64,000 nt of DNA. It comes from Colwellia sp. RSH04. Its GTDB lineage: Bacteria > Pseudomonadota > Gammaproteobacteria > Enterobacterales > Alteromonadaceae. Under the pieces are notes generated by a model. It was not told where the DNA came from. It searched no databases and saw only the letters and a list, made by a program, of their open reading frames with translations. Shown here piece by piece: positions 9,001 through 17,884 of the stretch (its first letter is position 1; every line of letters begins with the position of its first letter). Both the position numbers and the translations under genes were made by a program. The stretch spans positions 372,001-436,000 of the forward strand of contig NZ_QXIO01000001.1 of the NCBI RefSeq assembly GCF_003545765.1. Reading direction: 5' to 3'.

Positions 9001-11857
9001 ACGCAATCACTTGTTGGTTTTCAAAATCTACCTGAGATATGCTTTGCTCTGCATTTTGCATACTCGCTTGATGACCTAAAGCTCTTAATTCCTGATAAGT
9101 TTCGTTTAGTACCGAGCTTTCTTGTGCTGATAGAATAGCCTCTTTTGCTAACTGCTTATATATTCCAATATTATCCGCATGCTGACATAAAGCTAAGTGT
9201 TGATGACAGTGAGCAAGCACTAAGTATTGAGCTAAGAACTCAATATCAACTAAGCCGCCAACTCCTTGCTTTATATCGACTAAATCTTGTGTTGATTTAT
9301 CAAGGTGTGTACGCATTTTTTCGCGCATCTCTTTCACGTCATGGTTCAGCTTTTCAGTATCTCTTGCTAATGATAAAACCTCTTTTCTAATTTCTGCAAA
9401 CTTATCGCGTGTTGTTTCACTACCATATATCATTCTAGCTCTGACAAGAGCTTGGTGTTCCCATGTCCAAGCATCCTCATGCTGATACTGTGCAAACGTA
9501 TTAAGATGAACAACTAAAACCCCTGAATTGCCAGAAGGCCTTAAGCGCATGTCTAGTTCATAAAGAATTCCGCTACTCATTCGGGTGTTAAAGATATGCA
9601 TAATGCGTTGAGCTAACTTCATATAGAACTGACTTGCTGAAACCGATTTATCACCAGTTGTCATCTCATCACGTTCACTTTGATGAACAAAAACTAAATC
9701 TAAATCAGAGCTATAACCCAATTCACTGCCACCTGTTTTACCATAAGCGATCACACCAAAGTGATTTTTATGCGCAATATTTTGGTCATCCGCACATGAG
9801 CTGGGCACGCCAAATCGTTGCGCGACTTGTTGCCAAGCGATACTGATAACTTCATCAACAATCGCTTCGGCTAATGCAGTAAGGTGTTGGCTGACTTGAT
9901 TCACCAAAAGCACGTTTGCTATATCTGCTGCGGCAATGCGTAACTGCTGAGATTGTTTAAATTGTCTTAATGCCTCCATTTGCGCTTCTAAATCATCTTC
10001 AGGTATCCGTAACATTCGCTCACGCAACTCTAATGCATAAGCGCTAAGCTGTGGTGGGTTATGCAATAGTTTAGGATCAATCAATTCATCTAATAATATT
10101 GGGTATTTGGCAATATAATCTGTGACCCAACTACTTGCCTGACATAAATGAATCAATTGTTTTAGCGCCCCTTCATTTTCAAACAATAATTCAAGATATG
10201 CAGTACGGGTAACAATTTTAGTGAACACATGCAATACACGCTCAAGCATAACCTCTGCTTGTGCTTTGTCTTGAATATGACAAATCAGCAATGGGATCAG
10301 TTTTTCAAGGACTTGTCGTCCTCGATTACCTAAACTTCTCTTTTCTGTTTCTTGTCGAAAATCACTTAAAAGTGACCAAACTTTTTCACTACTCCAAGGT
10401 TTCTTTTCTTGATCTAACCATGCAACAGACTCTTCATCACTCCAACGACTTAACCATAAGGTAGTCCAATGTTCATCAAGCACTTGATGATTTGGGCTTT
10501 CAATGCCAATAAGCAAGTCAAACTCTTGATGAACAGCATCCATATGCCCTTGCAATACACTTAAAAAGTCAGTCCAGCTTGCAATATTTAAGACCGACAA
10601 TATACGTTGTTGATTAATTTCATCATCAGGTAACGTTTGTGTTTGTTTATCATCTAAGGCTTGAATGATATTTTCAACACGTCTTAAAAAACGGTAGGCC
10701 TTTTCGAGCACATCTCTACTAGAAGCGCTGATTTCACCTACCTCAACTAATAATGGCAGTACGGTTAGCAAACGTCTTTGTTGCAACGACTTATCTCTAC
10801 CGCCTCGTATTAATTGAAATACTTGAACAATAAATTCAATTTCACGAATCCCACCAGCACCCAATTTAATGTTATTCACTAATTGCTTACGTCGAACTTC
10901 TTGAGAAATCATCATTTTCATACGGCGCAAGCTATCTATCACACTAAAATCGATGTAGCGTCTGTAAACAAAAGGTCGCAGCATGGTTGATAACGTATCA
11001 TGATAAGGGCTTTTACCAATCAAACGTGCTTTTAACATGGCATAACGCTCCCAGTCTCTGCCCTGCTCTTGATAATAGTCTTCCATCGCATTAAAAGTGA
11101 GAACCAAAGGACCACTTTCACCAAAAGGTCTTAAGCGCATATCAACCCGATATACAAAACCATCTGCTGTTACTTGATGTAACGAACTAATAAGCTTTTG
11201 TGCTAAACGGGTAAAAAATTGTTGGTTATCCAGTGTTCTACGACAATTAATTGTCTCGCCACTTTCAGGGTAAGTAAAAATTAAATCGATATCTGATGAG
11301 AAATTAAGTTCTTTCCCGCCAAGCTTCCCCATGCCATAAACCAACAAAACTTGTTCTTCACCTTGAGCATTGACTGGTGTACCCCATTTGCTCTGACAAA
11401 AAGTTGTTAACCAATGCAAACTCGCTAAAATAAGCTCATCTGCCAATGACGATAAACAAGCAAGTGAAGTGTCTAACTCAATATCAAGTACCATATCTGC
11501 CATAGCGATAAGTACCATATGTTGTAAACGAAAACGCCTTAACAAACGGTGTAACTGCACTTCATCTTGACAATCACTGAGCAGTTCACTTAGTAATACC
11601 TGATAATTAGGCATTGTAAAATTATCTTTATTATCAAATAGCTGAGTGTTATAAAGTGCGAGTACTAAATCAGGAGCTTGTTGAGCACTTTTAAAAACGA
11701 AGTCGCTAAGGGTAATTGCTTTTTTAAATTGGCATAACTGGTTTTCAGATAACTGCTCAGCAAAATTTGGATGTTGCTCAGTAAAATGTTGCCATTTTTT
11801 TTCTGACAAAACAGTTAACGGCTCAGATAAAGATGATATTGATTCAGAAGAATTCAT
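8975..11857 (-). CDS. glnE: Glutamine synthetase adenylyltransferase/deadenylase GlnE
   Basis: Bifunctional enzyme (about 960 residues) that adds and removes AMP on glutamine synthetase under PII control. Two nucleotidyltransferase domains are clear: GGKELNFSSDIDL in the N-terminal half and GGSELGYSSDLDL in the C-terminal half, each followed by a D-x-R-LRP-G block (VDMRLRPFG, LDMRLRPSG). The frame is open to an ATG at 11884, but that ATG lies inside a palindromic operator and has no ribosome-binding site. The ATG at 11857 (MNSSESISS) has TAGGA at proper spacing and is preferred. Divergent from a lipoprotein gene. Confidence 0.95.
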   Translation of the reverse strand: MNSSESISSLSEPLTVLSEKKWQHFTEQHPNFAEQLSENQLCQFKKAITLSDFVFKSAQQAPDLVLALYNTQLFDNKDNFTMPNYQVLLSELLSDCQDEVQLHRLLRRFRLQHMVLIAMADMVLDIELDTSLACLSSLADELILASLHWLTTFCQSKWGTPVNAQGEEQVLLVYGMGKLGGKELNFSSDIDLIFTYPESGETINCRRTLDNQQFFTRLAQKLISSLHQVTADGFVYRVDMRLRPFGESGPLVLTFNAMEDYYQEQGRDWERYAMLKARLIGKSPYHDTLSTMLRPFVYRRYIDFSVIDSLRRMKMMISQEVRRKQLVNNIKLGAGGIREIEFIVQVFQLIRGGRDKSLQQRRLLTVLPLLVEVGEISASSRDVLEKAYRFLRRVENIIQALDDKQTQTLPDDEINQQRILSVLNIASWTDFLSVLQGHMDAVHQEFDLLIGIESPNHQVLDEHWTTLWLSRWSDEESVAWLDQEKKPWSSEKVWSLLSDFRQETEKRSLGNRGRQVLEKLIPLLICHIQDKAQAEVMLERVLHVFTKIVTRTAYLELLFENEGALKQLIHLCQASSWVTDYIAKYPILLDELIDPKLLHNPPQLSAYALELRERMLRIPEDDLEAQMEALRQFKQSQQLRIAAADIANVLLVNQVSQHLTALAEAIVDEVISIAWQQVAQRFGVPSSCADDQNIAHKNHFGVIAYGKTGGSELGYSSDLDLVFVHQSERDEMTTGDKSVSASQFYMKLAQRIMHIFNTRMSSGILYELDMRLRPSGNSGVLVVHLNTFAQYQHEDAWTWEHQALVRARMIYGSETTRDKFAEIRKEVLSLARDTEKLNHDVKEMREKMRTHLDKSTQDLVDIKQGVGGLVDIEFLAQYLVLAHCHQHLALCQHADNIGIYKQLAKEAILSAQESSVLNETYQELRALGHQASMQNAEQSISQVDFENQQVIASLWQKYLP

Positions 11858-11877
11858 GGGCATTCCTATGTCGGCTA

Positions 11878-11894
11878 TAGACATAATATGTCAA
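11878..11894. promoter_or_regulatory. Palindromic operator upstream of the lipoprotein-DUF350 unit
   Basis: Perfect 13-bp palindrome GACATAATATGTC at 11880-11892, with flanks that match 16 of 17 positions of the longer copy at 15847-15863. The TAGACA at 11878 could act as a -35 box with TATTAA at 11901 as the -10 (17-base spacer). A protein bound here would then cover the -35 box of the lipoprotein gene. It also lies 23 bases upstream of the preferred glnE start. Confidence 0.6.
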
Positions 11895-11962
11895 TGGTGA
11901 TATTAATAAGAAAATCAGTAATAATGTGATAACTTAGCATTTTTGAGGAGATAATGGCATAA

Positions 11963-12976
11963 ATGCAGGCCTTTAATAGAGTTTTTTTATTCTGCTGCGG
12001 ATTAAAACGTTACTTTAAACAGTGTGTTGCCTTGATAACAGTTCTAATGTTGTCTGCTTGTGGTGGTGATCCTGTGAAAGAACAAATAACCCAGCAGCTA
12101 CCAATCACCGAGCAAAGAGTGGCCCAACTAGGCCAAGCACTCGAGAATGGTGATATTCGTAATGCTAATTTAATTCAGCAATATGCTGAGAAAGTATTAG
12201 CCTTAAAACCTAACCTGTCACCTTTAGTTGCAGAGTTTCAAAAAGATGCATCAGTTCAAGGGCCAATGTACAAAGCCCTGTTAGATAGAGTAGCTACGGC
12301 AAAAGAACAACCACAAATGTTCGAATCAAGTCAGGCACTTTACAATGAACTACTTAATATTTACCAAGCGGCAGATCCTGTACTTTACTCTGATGCATTA
12401 AGTGATCCTCTTAATGTTTTAGCCGATATGTCTGATGGTGAGCTTCCGCGCATAAATTCGCTTGCCAAAGATCAAAGTATGCTTGCTAACAAAGCACAAG
12501 ATTTTGGCGTTGGTGAGCAATTAATTGGTAATCCTAATTACGGCCAATGGACAACAGGCAGTAACGGTATGTCATTTTGGGCTTGGTATGGTATGTACTC
12601 AATGATGGGCGATTTGTTTGGTCGTCGTACTTATTATAATGATTGGGGCAGATACCGTAACTATAGTTATTATAACGATTACGGTAGAACCCGTTATAGC
12701 TCCCCAAGCCAATTGAAAAAACAAACCAAACTTGACAGTAGAGTGAAAAAATCTTTCGCTAGCAGAGGACAAAAATATACTAGCCCTTACAGTAAAAACC
12801 GTAGCGGTTCATCAAGTTTATCAAGCCAAAGTAAAACAGCACAAACCAGCGCTAATCGCTTTCGTAGTAACACCGTGAAAAAAAGTAGTTATGCGAAAAA
12901 ATCTAGCTCAAGTAAAAATTCAAGCTTTCGCAATAGTAATACCAACACGTCACGCGGCTTTAGCCGAGGCAAGTAA
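11963..12976 (+). CDS. Lipoprotein of the PspA/DUF350 cluster, Ser/Arg-rich C-terminus
   Basis: 337 residues, no family recognised. A long basic N-region and hydrophobic stretch end in the lipobox LSAC (Cys about residue 33). A helical domain follows (residues about 40-170). After it come a Trp/Tyr-rich patch (FWAWYGMYSMMGDLFG, then repeated YYND / YSYYND) and a low-complexity tail of Ser, Lys, Asn and Arg ending SRGFSRGK. The tail is reminiscent of, but not evidently homologous to, the RGGFG-ended YgiB/YjfM lipoproteins found with PspA/DUF350 genes elsewhere. First gene of the unit behind the 11878 operator, 26 bases before the DUF350 gene. A three-codon frame ATG GCA TAA sits immediately upstream, in frame. 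Confidence 0.7.
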   Translation: MQAFNRVFLFCCGLKRYFKQCVALITVLMLSACGGDPVKEQITQQLPITEQRVAQLGQALENGDIRNANLIQQYAEKVLALKPNLSPLVAEFQKDASVQGPMYKALLDRVATAKEQPQMFESSQALYNELLNIYQAADPVLYSDALSDPLNVLADMSDGELPRINSLAKDQSMLANKAQDFGVGEQLIGNPNYGQWTTGSNGMSFWAWYGMYSMMGDLFGRRTYYNDWGRYRNYSYYNDYGRTRYSSPSQLKKQTKLDSRVKKSFASRGQKYTSPYSKNRSGSSSLSSQSKTAQTSANRFRSNTVKKSSYAKKSSSSKNSSFRNSNTNTSRGFSRGK

Positions 12977-13002
12977 GAATAATAGGATACATAGGACAAT
13001 TT

Positions 13003-13905
13003 ATGAATACATTTATAGAACTCGTTGGTGTTAATCAGGAGCTACTGACTTATTTAGCTATCGATGTCACTATCGCAATAATTTTACTAGGCGCAATGCG
13101 CTTTTTCACTGGCCTATCGGCTAAAGTTAATACCACGGAAGAATTAGCGCAACATGACAACTTCGCGTTTGGTTTAAGTGTCGCAGGCAGTATTTTAGCA
13201 CTAGGTATTGTACTTACTGGTGCAATTACTGGTGAAGCAGCCAGTAGCTACCTTATGGAAGTTGTTGGTATGTTTGCCTATGGCGCATACGGTTTAATTT
13301 TGATTAAAGTTGGCCGTATAGTTCATGATAAAATTGCCTTACAGCACCTAGATAAAACCGCTTTAATTAAAGAAAAGAACTTAACCATTGGTATTATCGA
13401 TGCCGCTGGCGCAATTGCTACAGCTATTGTCATTCGAGCGGTACTGCTTTGGGTTGATGGTTTGAACCTGAGTACTTTCATTGCAATTACCAGTGGCTTT
13501 ATTGTTGCTCAAGCGGTCTTGGTTATTGTGACACGCATTAGAGAAAATCAGTATGCAAAAAACAATCAAGAAGATTGTCTACAAGAAGCATTAAGTAAGG
13601 GTCAGCTAGCGCTTGCTATTCGTTATAGCGGACAAGTTATAAGTACTGCATTAGCTGTAACAGCAGCGAGCCACTTTTTAATTTACAGCCCTGAAACGCT
13701 AGTTATGAACTTACTTGGCTGGTTAATCATTGGTATTGTCATGACGCTACTTGTTGCCATCTTAACAGCAATTGCTAAACGCATTGTCTTATGGGGTATT
13801 AACTTAGTTGAAGAAGTTGATCAACAGCATAATATTGGTGTTGCGAGTATTGAAATGGCAACCAGTATCGCTATCGCACTTATCTTAACGGCCTTAATGG
13901 CGTAA
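13003..13905 (+). CDS. DUF350 integral membrane protein (YjfL-like, duplicated)
   Basis: 300-residue polytopic membrane protein with about eight hydrophobic helices in two similar halves, each with a DUF350 pattern (AITGEAASSYLMEVVGMFAYGAYG in the first half, ending AYGLILIKVGR; ATSIAIALILTALMA at the end). DUF350/YjfL proteins recur next to PspA, DUF2170 and DUF2491 genes in gammaproteobacteria and are thought to act in the envelope; the activity is not established. AGGA upstream of the ATG gives a good ribosome-binding site. A strong terminator follows, so lipoprotein plus DUF350 form one short transcription unit. Confidence 0.85.
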   Translation: MNTFIELVGVNQELLTYLAIDVTIAIILLGAMRFFTGLSAKVNTTEELAQHDNFAFGLSVAGSILALGIVLTGAITGEAASSYLMEVVGMFAYGAYGLILIKVGRIVHDKIALQHLDKTALIKEKNLTIGIIDAAGAIATAIVIRAVLLWVDGLNLSTFIAITSGFIVAQAVLVIVTRIRENQYAKNNQEDCLQEALSKGQLALAIRYSGQVISTALAVTAASHFLIYSPETLVMNLLGWLIIGIVMTLLVAILTAIAKRIVLWGINLVEEVDQQHNIGVASIEMATSIAIALILTALMA

Positions 13906-13940
13906 TTCATCTTAGATATTAATCGATGAGTAAAATAAAA

Positions 13941-13968
13941 GTAAGCAAAGAAATTTGCTTACTTTTTT
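13941..13968 (+). terminator. Rho-independent terminator after the DUF350 gene
   Basis: Perfect 9-bp stem GTAAGCAAA / TTTGCTTAC closed by a GAAA tetraloop, then six T. It separates the DUF350 unit from the spermidine-synthase-like gene. Confidence 0.9.
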
Positions 13969-14016
13969 ACTTTCTGCAATATCATTTTCATTAACTCTAT
14001 TTAATTTACTCATAAT

Positions 14017-15708
14017 ATGACGAGCAAAAAAAGCTACTATCTCGACGATACTTTATTAATACTTACCATGGCAGTGCTCGCTGGCTGTGGTTTGGTTTAT
14101 GAATACCTACTTTCTCACTACGCAGGAAGAGTACTAGGCGTTATGGAGAGCACTATCTACACCATGATAGGCCTAATGATTGTTTCTATGGGGCTCGGTG
14201 CTTTTGCAGCACGAAAAGTAAAATGTGCTTTTAACGGTTTCGTTTGGCTAGAGTTAATTATTGCCCTATTAGGCAGTATTGCTATTTTACTTATCGGTGG
14301 ATTGATTGCTATTACCCAAATCTTCCCGCATATAATCGCTGATATGTTTGCAATGCCGCCTGATATGCTGCCCCAAGGTGGGATCTTTAAGCAATTAAAC
14401 TGGTTAGCAATGAAAACACCTTACCTATTCGGTGTGTTACTTGGTTTTTTTATTGGCATGGAAATACCGCTTATCGCCCGTATTCGTGAAGACATACACC
14501 AAAAACACCTCGTTAATAATTTAGGGACAATTTATGGTGCTGACTATGTTGGCGCAGGCATTGGTGCCGCCGTTTGGGTATTATTTTTATTAAGTATTGA
14601 TATCAGTAAAGCGGCAGCATTAACGGCCAGTTTAAACCTCATCGCTGGTGCCTTTTTTATTGGTCGATATTGGCAAAGGTTAACGTGGAAAAAAACCTTT
14701 GTTAGCTTACATATAGCATTAGCACTTATTATTGTCATCATGTTCAATTATGGCAACCAATGGCTTAACCAGATGAATAGTCTGTTATATCTGGATAAAG
14801 TGGTTCATACCCAAAAAACCCGCTATCAACAACTCACTTTTACTCAGCGTTATATGGGGCTTGAAAATAGCAGTATAATTAACTTTTATTTAAATGGTCG
14901 TTTACAGTTTTCATCGATAGATGAACATATCTATCATGACTACCTCGTAGCCCCTGCACTCGCAGCCTCAGCGCGACAAGAACATATATTAATTATTGGA
15001 GGGGGCGACGGTTTAGCACTTAGGGATATTTTAACCTATAACCCTAAAAGCGTTACTTTAGTTGATTTAGATAGTGAACTGATTGATATTTTTCAAAACC
15101 CTCATCAATTTGTTGAACACGATTTAGCTGAAAATATCATTCACTTAAATCGAGCGAGCCTCCAAGATGAACGAGTGACCATTAAAAGAGCCGATGCTTT
15201 TATTGAAATAAATGAATTAATTAAACAAAGAAAAGTGTTCGATAGCATTATTGTTGATTTACCTGATCCGAGCCATCCTGATTTAAATAAACTCTATTCT
15301 GTAAACTTTTACGCTAGATTAAATCAGTTACTTTCAGGTGATGGTTTAATATCGATACAATCAACTAGCCCTTATCATGCTAAAGACACTTTTATTTCTA
15401 TAGGAAAAACCGTCAAAGCAGCAGGTTTTGCCTCTGTAGAACAATATCATGACAATGTACCAAGCTTTGGCGAATGGGGCTGGACTATTGCAGCTAAAAA
15501 TGGCGCAAGCCCATCAATGAGGTTGAATCAGCTGTCTCAACTGAGTAAAGCACATCAATGGTTGAACCTAGAAACGTTAAAAGCTGCTTTTATTTTTCCA
15601 AAAAACTTTTATTTAAATAAAGAGGATATTAAAGAAAATACTTTAGGCAGTCATACTATTTATCAGTTACATCAAAATGCATGGAAAGATCAACAAGGAC
15701 TCAATTAG
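14017..15708 (+). CDS. Membrane-bound spermidine-synthase-like aminopropyltransferase
   Basis: 563 residues. The N-terminal half has about seven membrane helices (from LLILTMAVLAGCGLVYEYLL onward). The C-terminal half is a spermidine-synthase-type domain with the nucleotide site IIGGGDGLALRD and the DLPDPSHPDL block of the polyamine-binding loop. The family transfers aminopropyl groups from decarboxylated S-adenosylmethionine to a polyamine; membrane-embedded members of this cluster type may act on another amine. The ATG has no clear ribosome-binding site and lies in the sequence CATAATATG (14011-14019), which repeats the core of the cluster operator. Followed by a 4x7-base tandem repeat and the operator region of the DUF2170-PspA unit. 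Confidence 0.82.
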   Translation: MTSKKSYYLDDTLLILTMAVLAGCGLVYEYLLSHYAGRVLGVMESTIYTMIGLMIVSMGLGAFAARKVKCAFNGFVWLELIIALLGSIAILLIGGLIAITQIFPHIIADMFAMPPDMLPQGGIFKQLNWLAMKTPYLFGVLLGFFIGMEIPLIARIREDIHQKHLVNNLGTIYGADYVGAGIGAAVWVLFLLSIDISKAAALTASLNLIAGAFFIGRYWQRLTWKKTFVSLHIALALIIVIMFNYGNQWLNQMNSLLYLDKVVHTQKTRYQQLTFTQRYMGLENSSIINFYLNGRLQFSSIDEHIYHDYLVAPALAASARQEHILIIGGGDGLALRDILTYNPKSVTLVDLDSELIDIFQNPHQFVEHDLAENIIHLNRASLQDERVTIKRADAFIEINELIKQRKVFDSIIVDLPDPSHPDLNKLYSVNFYARLNQLLSGDGLISIQSTSPYHAKDTFISIGKTVKAAGFASVEQYHDNVPSFGEWGWTIAAKNGASPSMRLNQLSQLSKAHQWLNLETLKAAFIFPKNFYLNKEDIKENTLGSHTIYQLHQNAWKDQQGLN

Positions 15709-15716
15709 GAAGAAAT

Positions 15717-15744
15717 AGATAACAGATAACAGAAAACAGAAAAC
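15717..15744 (+). repeat. Four tandem 7-base repeats AGA(T/A)AAC
   Basis: AGATAAC, AGATAAC, AGAAAAC, AGAAAAC in direct tandem, starting 8 bases after the stop of the spermidine-synthase-like gene. Non-coding. Confidence 0.8.
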
Positions 15745-15846
15745 CGATAGCAAGTATTAAGGCGTGTTGACCTTTGTTGATATTTTCAGCAATGCACTAA
15801 AACACCTTTAATCACAAATTAATTTAAAATAATCACAATTGAACGC

Positions 15847-15897
15847 TTGACATAATATGTCAAAGTGTTAAATTTAACCAAGACGACATAATATGTC
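15847..15897. promoter_or_regulatory. Two palindromic operators before the DUF2170-PspA unit
   Basis: A perfect 17-bp palindrome TTGACATAATATGTCAA (15847-15863) and a second 13-bp copy GACATAATATGTC (15885-15897), with centres 36 bases apart. The first contains a consensus -35 TTGACA (15847-15852) with TAAATT as a possible -10 at 15869. The second would then lie near the transcription start. The same 13-mer occurs at 11880-11892 in front of the other unit of this cluster. Confidence 0.65.
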
Positions 15898-15965
15898 ATC
15901 GATACTTACCGATATAATCAATCATTATAATACGTAAGTTTATTTACAATAAGGATAGGAAATAC

Positions 15966-16379
15966 ATGAATATTCATACTATAGCCGATCATTTAAACAG
16001 TTTGGCAGATAATTCAGACACAGGAATGAGCTTTGATTGTCAACCAATCTCAGGTGAAGTGGATGTACTGCAAATCAGTATTATTGGCCGTGAAGAAATC
16101 CCAGTGTTTGTATCGGTTACGGAAGATCAAATTCTATGTATTAGCTACTTATGGGGTGTTGACGAAGTGAAAAGTGACTCTGTAGCAGCTATGCATGAAA
16201 GCATGTTGGAAATGAACATTCCAATGCCATTATCATCATTCTCAAAAATTGGTGATAAATATGTAATTTTTGGCGCGCTATCAATCAACTCTAGTTTTTC
16301 AGATGTTGAGCATGAATTAGCCGTACTAAGTAACAATGCCCTAGAAGTAATTGATGATATGAGTGACTACTTAAACTAA
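15966..16379 (+). CDS. yjfI: DUF2170 family protein (YjfI-like)
   Basis: 137-residue acidic cytosolic protein of the DUF2170/YjfI family, which is nearly always encoded just before a PspA homologue, as here (43 bases apart). Conserved-looking blocks are FVSVTEDQILCISYLW and SSFSKIGDKYVIFGALS. The ATG has AAGGATAGGA upstream. Function is unknown; an adaptor or regulator of the following PspA protein is the usual guess. It is the first gene behind the double operator at 15847-15897. Confidence 0.85.
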   Translation: MNIHTIADHLNSLADNSDTGMSFDCQPISGEVDVLQISIIGREEIPVFVSVTEDQILCISYLWGVDEVKSDSVAAMHESMLEMNIPMPLSSFSKIGDKYVIFGALSINSSFSDVEHELAVLSNNALEVIDDMSDYLN

Positions 16380-16422
16380 ACAGACAAATTACTAGTTTTT
16401 GTTAGCTTATTTGGAGAATAAA

Positions 16423-17112
16423 ATGAGTATATTTAAAAAGATAATGACAGCTGTTCGTGGTGGTGCTTCTGAAGCTGGTGAAGCGATTATTGATGCCAAT
16501 GCGACTCGTATTTTCGAACAAGAGATTCGTGATGCAGAAAATCACTTAACAAAAGCAAAGCGTGACTTAACTGGCGTAGTTGCTGAACAAATGGCTGCTC
16601 AACGTGAAGTTGAACGCTTAAACCGTGAAATTACTGAACATGAAGGCTATGCAGGTCAAGCCCTTGATAAAGGCGATGAAACATTAGCTTTAGCGGTAGC
16701 TGAAAAAATTGCCACACTAGAAGGTGAACTTGCTACGCAACAGCAAGCACTAGCAAGCTTTACTGGCAATGCTGATAGACTAAAAGAATTAGTCAAGAAA
16801 AGTGAACGCCAAGTTGCTGAGCATAAACGTCAACTTTCTATGGTGAAAACGACCGAAAGCGTGCAAAAAGCTACCTCAGCGATTACTGATAATTTTTCAT
16901 CGAGTAACTCAAAGTTACTTAGTGCAAAAGACTCATTAGAACGTATTAAAGCGAAGCAACAAAAATTTGATGATAAAATGAAAGCTGCTGAAATGCTTGA
17001 ATCGGAAGATTCAGATGTATCACTTGCTGCACAATTAAAAGAAGCAGGCATCGGTGCTCAAGATAGCAGTGCAAACTCTGTGCTTGATCGCATCAAAGCG
17101 AAGCAAAAGTAA
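16423..17112 (+). CDS. PspA/IM30 family membrane-remodelling protein (YjfJ-like)
   Basis: 229 residues, almost entirely coiled coil, of the PspA/IM30/ESCRT-III superfamily. Such proteins bind and stabilise stressed inner membrane. The chosen ATG (MSIFKKIMTAVRGG) has GGAG nine bases upstream and gives the usual amphipathic N-terminal helix; a TTG at 16399 would add eight residues ahead of it. Charged heptad stretches span about residues 25-180. The C-terminus carries two SxLxRIKAKQ-like blocks (SLERIKAKQQKF and SVLDRIKAKQK). Lies between DUF2170 and DUF2491 genes, the YjfI-J-K order. No pspF, pspB or pspC is nearby. Confidence 0.88.
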   Translation: MSIFKKIMTAVRGGASEAGEAIIDANATRIFEQEIRDAENHLTKAKRDLTGVVAEQMAAQREVERLNREITEHEGYAGQALDKGDETLALAVAEKIATLEGELATQQQALASFTGNADRLKELVKKSERQVAEHKRQLSMVKTTESVQKATSAITDNFSSSNSKLLSAKDSLERIKAKQQKFDDKMKAAEMLESEDSDVSLAAQLKEAGIGAQDSSANSVLDRIKAKQK

Positions 17113-17130
17113 CCATTATGTTTGCTAACG

Positions 17131-17166
17131 AAAACGAGCTACTCACCTAGCTCGTTTTGTTGTTTT
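17131..17166 (+). terminator. Hairpin terminator/attenuator between the PspA and DUF2491 genes
   Basis: 11-bp stem AAAACGAGCTA / TAGCTCGTTTT with a 6-base loop, followed by GTTGTTTT. It lies inside the apparent operon, so it may reduce expression of the downstream genes relative to the PspA gene. Confidence 0.75.
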
Positions 17167-17190
17167 CAATGACGTAATAAAGGCTAAAAA

Positions 17191-17832
17191 ATGAGTTTTC
17201 TAAATAAACTATTTAATAAAGAAAAGAAAAGTGAGCGAAAGCTAACTCAGGTTAATCAATTACTTGTTGGTGATATCATTGTATTAACTGACAGCTTTGC
17301 ACTTCCAGAAACATTGCGTGGCCAACAGTTTCAAGTAAAAAGCATCAATAGTTATGAGTTTGAACATAGCGTGCAAACTGAATGGCAATTATTAGGCACT
17401 AATAATTTAGAGCTATTCCTATCTCTTGATGTTGAAGATACCACTGAATTAAAGTTTTCTATTAAAATTGCTCATGAAGACGTTGAAAGCTTATTTGATT
17501 TAGATAAATTCTCAGAAATTTTTGAAGAGCCTGGTCAAGCCTTCCTTGATAAACAAGCTGATACCGATTTAACGAGTGATTGGTCTAGTGAGCAGTATCA
17601 GCAAACTACCTTTGCCAAAGTTGGCTACTTCCACCGTAAAGATCACCGCAGCGAAAACTTATCTGCATATCAAGGTAAAGGTAGCGGAGAGCAGTTTGAA
17701 CAATATGTGCTTTATAACAAAGATCAAAGTAAAGGTATTGATATTGAAGTGTGGGATGATGGTGATACTGAAGTGTGCTTAACACTTTTTAGACCATTAA
17801 CAGATATTGTTGATATGTACCCAGCCAGTTAA
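17191..17832 (+). CDS. yjfK: DUF2491 family protein (YjfK-like)
   Basis: 213-residue soluble acidic protein of the DUF2491/YjfK family, always seen in PspA-YjfI-YjfL type neighbourhoods. Its N-terminus is basic (MSFLNKLFNKEKKSERK), followed by a beta-rich domain and an acidic C-terminal part with DIEVWDDGDTEVCLTLFRPL. No catalytic motif is evident and the function is unknown. Separated from the PspA gene by a hairpin terminator and followed after 52 bases by the ribbon-helix-helix-like gene. Confidence 0.83.
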   Translation: MSFLNKLFNKEKKSERKLTQVNQLLVGDIIVLTDSFALPETLRGQQFQVKSINSYEFEHSVQTEWQLLGTNNLELFLSLDVEDTTELKFSIKIAHEDVESLFDLDKFSEIFEEPGQAFLDKQADTDLTSDWSSEQYQQTTFAKVGYFHRKDHRSENLSAYQGKGSGEQFEQYVLYNKDQSKGIDIEVWDDGDTEVCLTLFRPLTDIVDMYPAS

Positions 17833-17884
17833 TTACCCGAAATAACAAATATCATTCGATTTTTTCAACCTTTGGATAACAAGT

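Noticed and set aside
16399..16422. Longer PspA start at TTG 16399
   Set aside because: The ATG at 16423 has GGAG at correct spacing and gives the standard PspA N-terminal helix.
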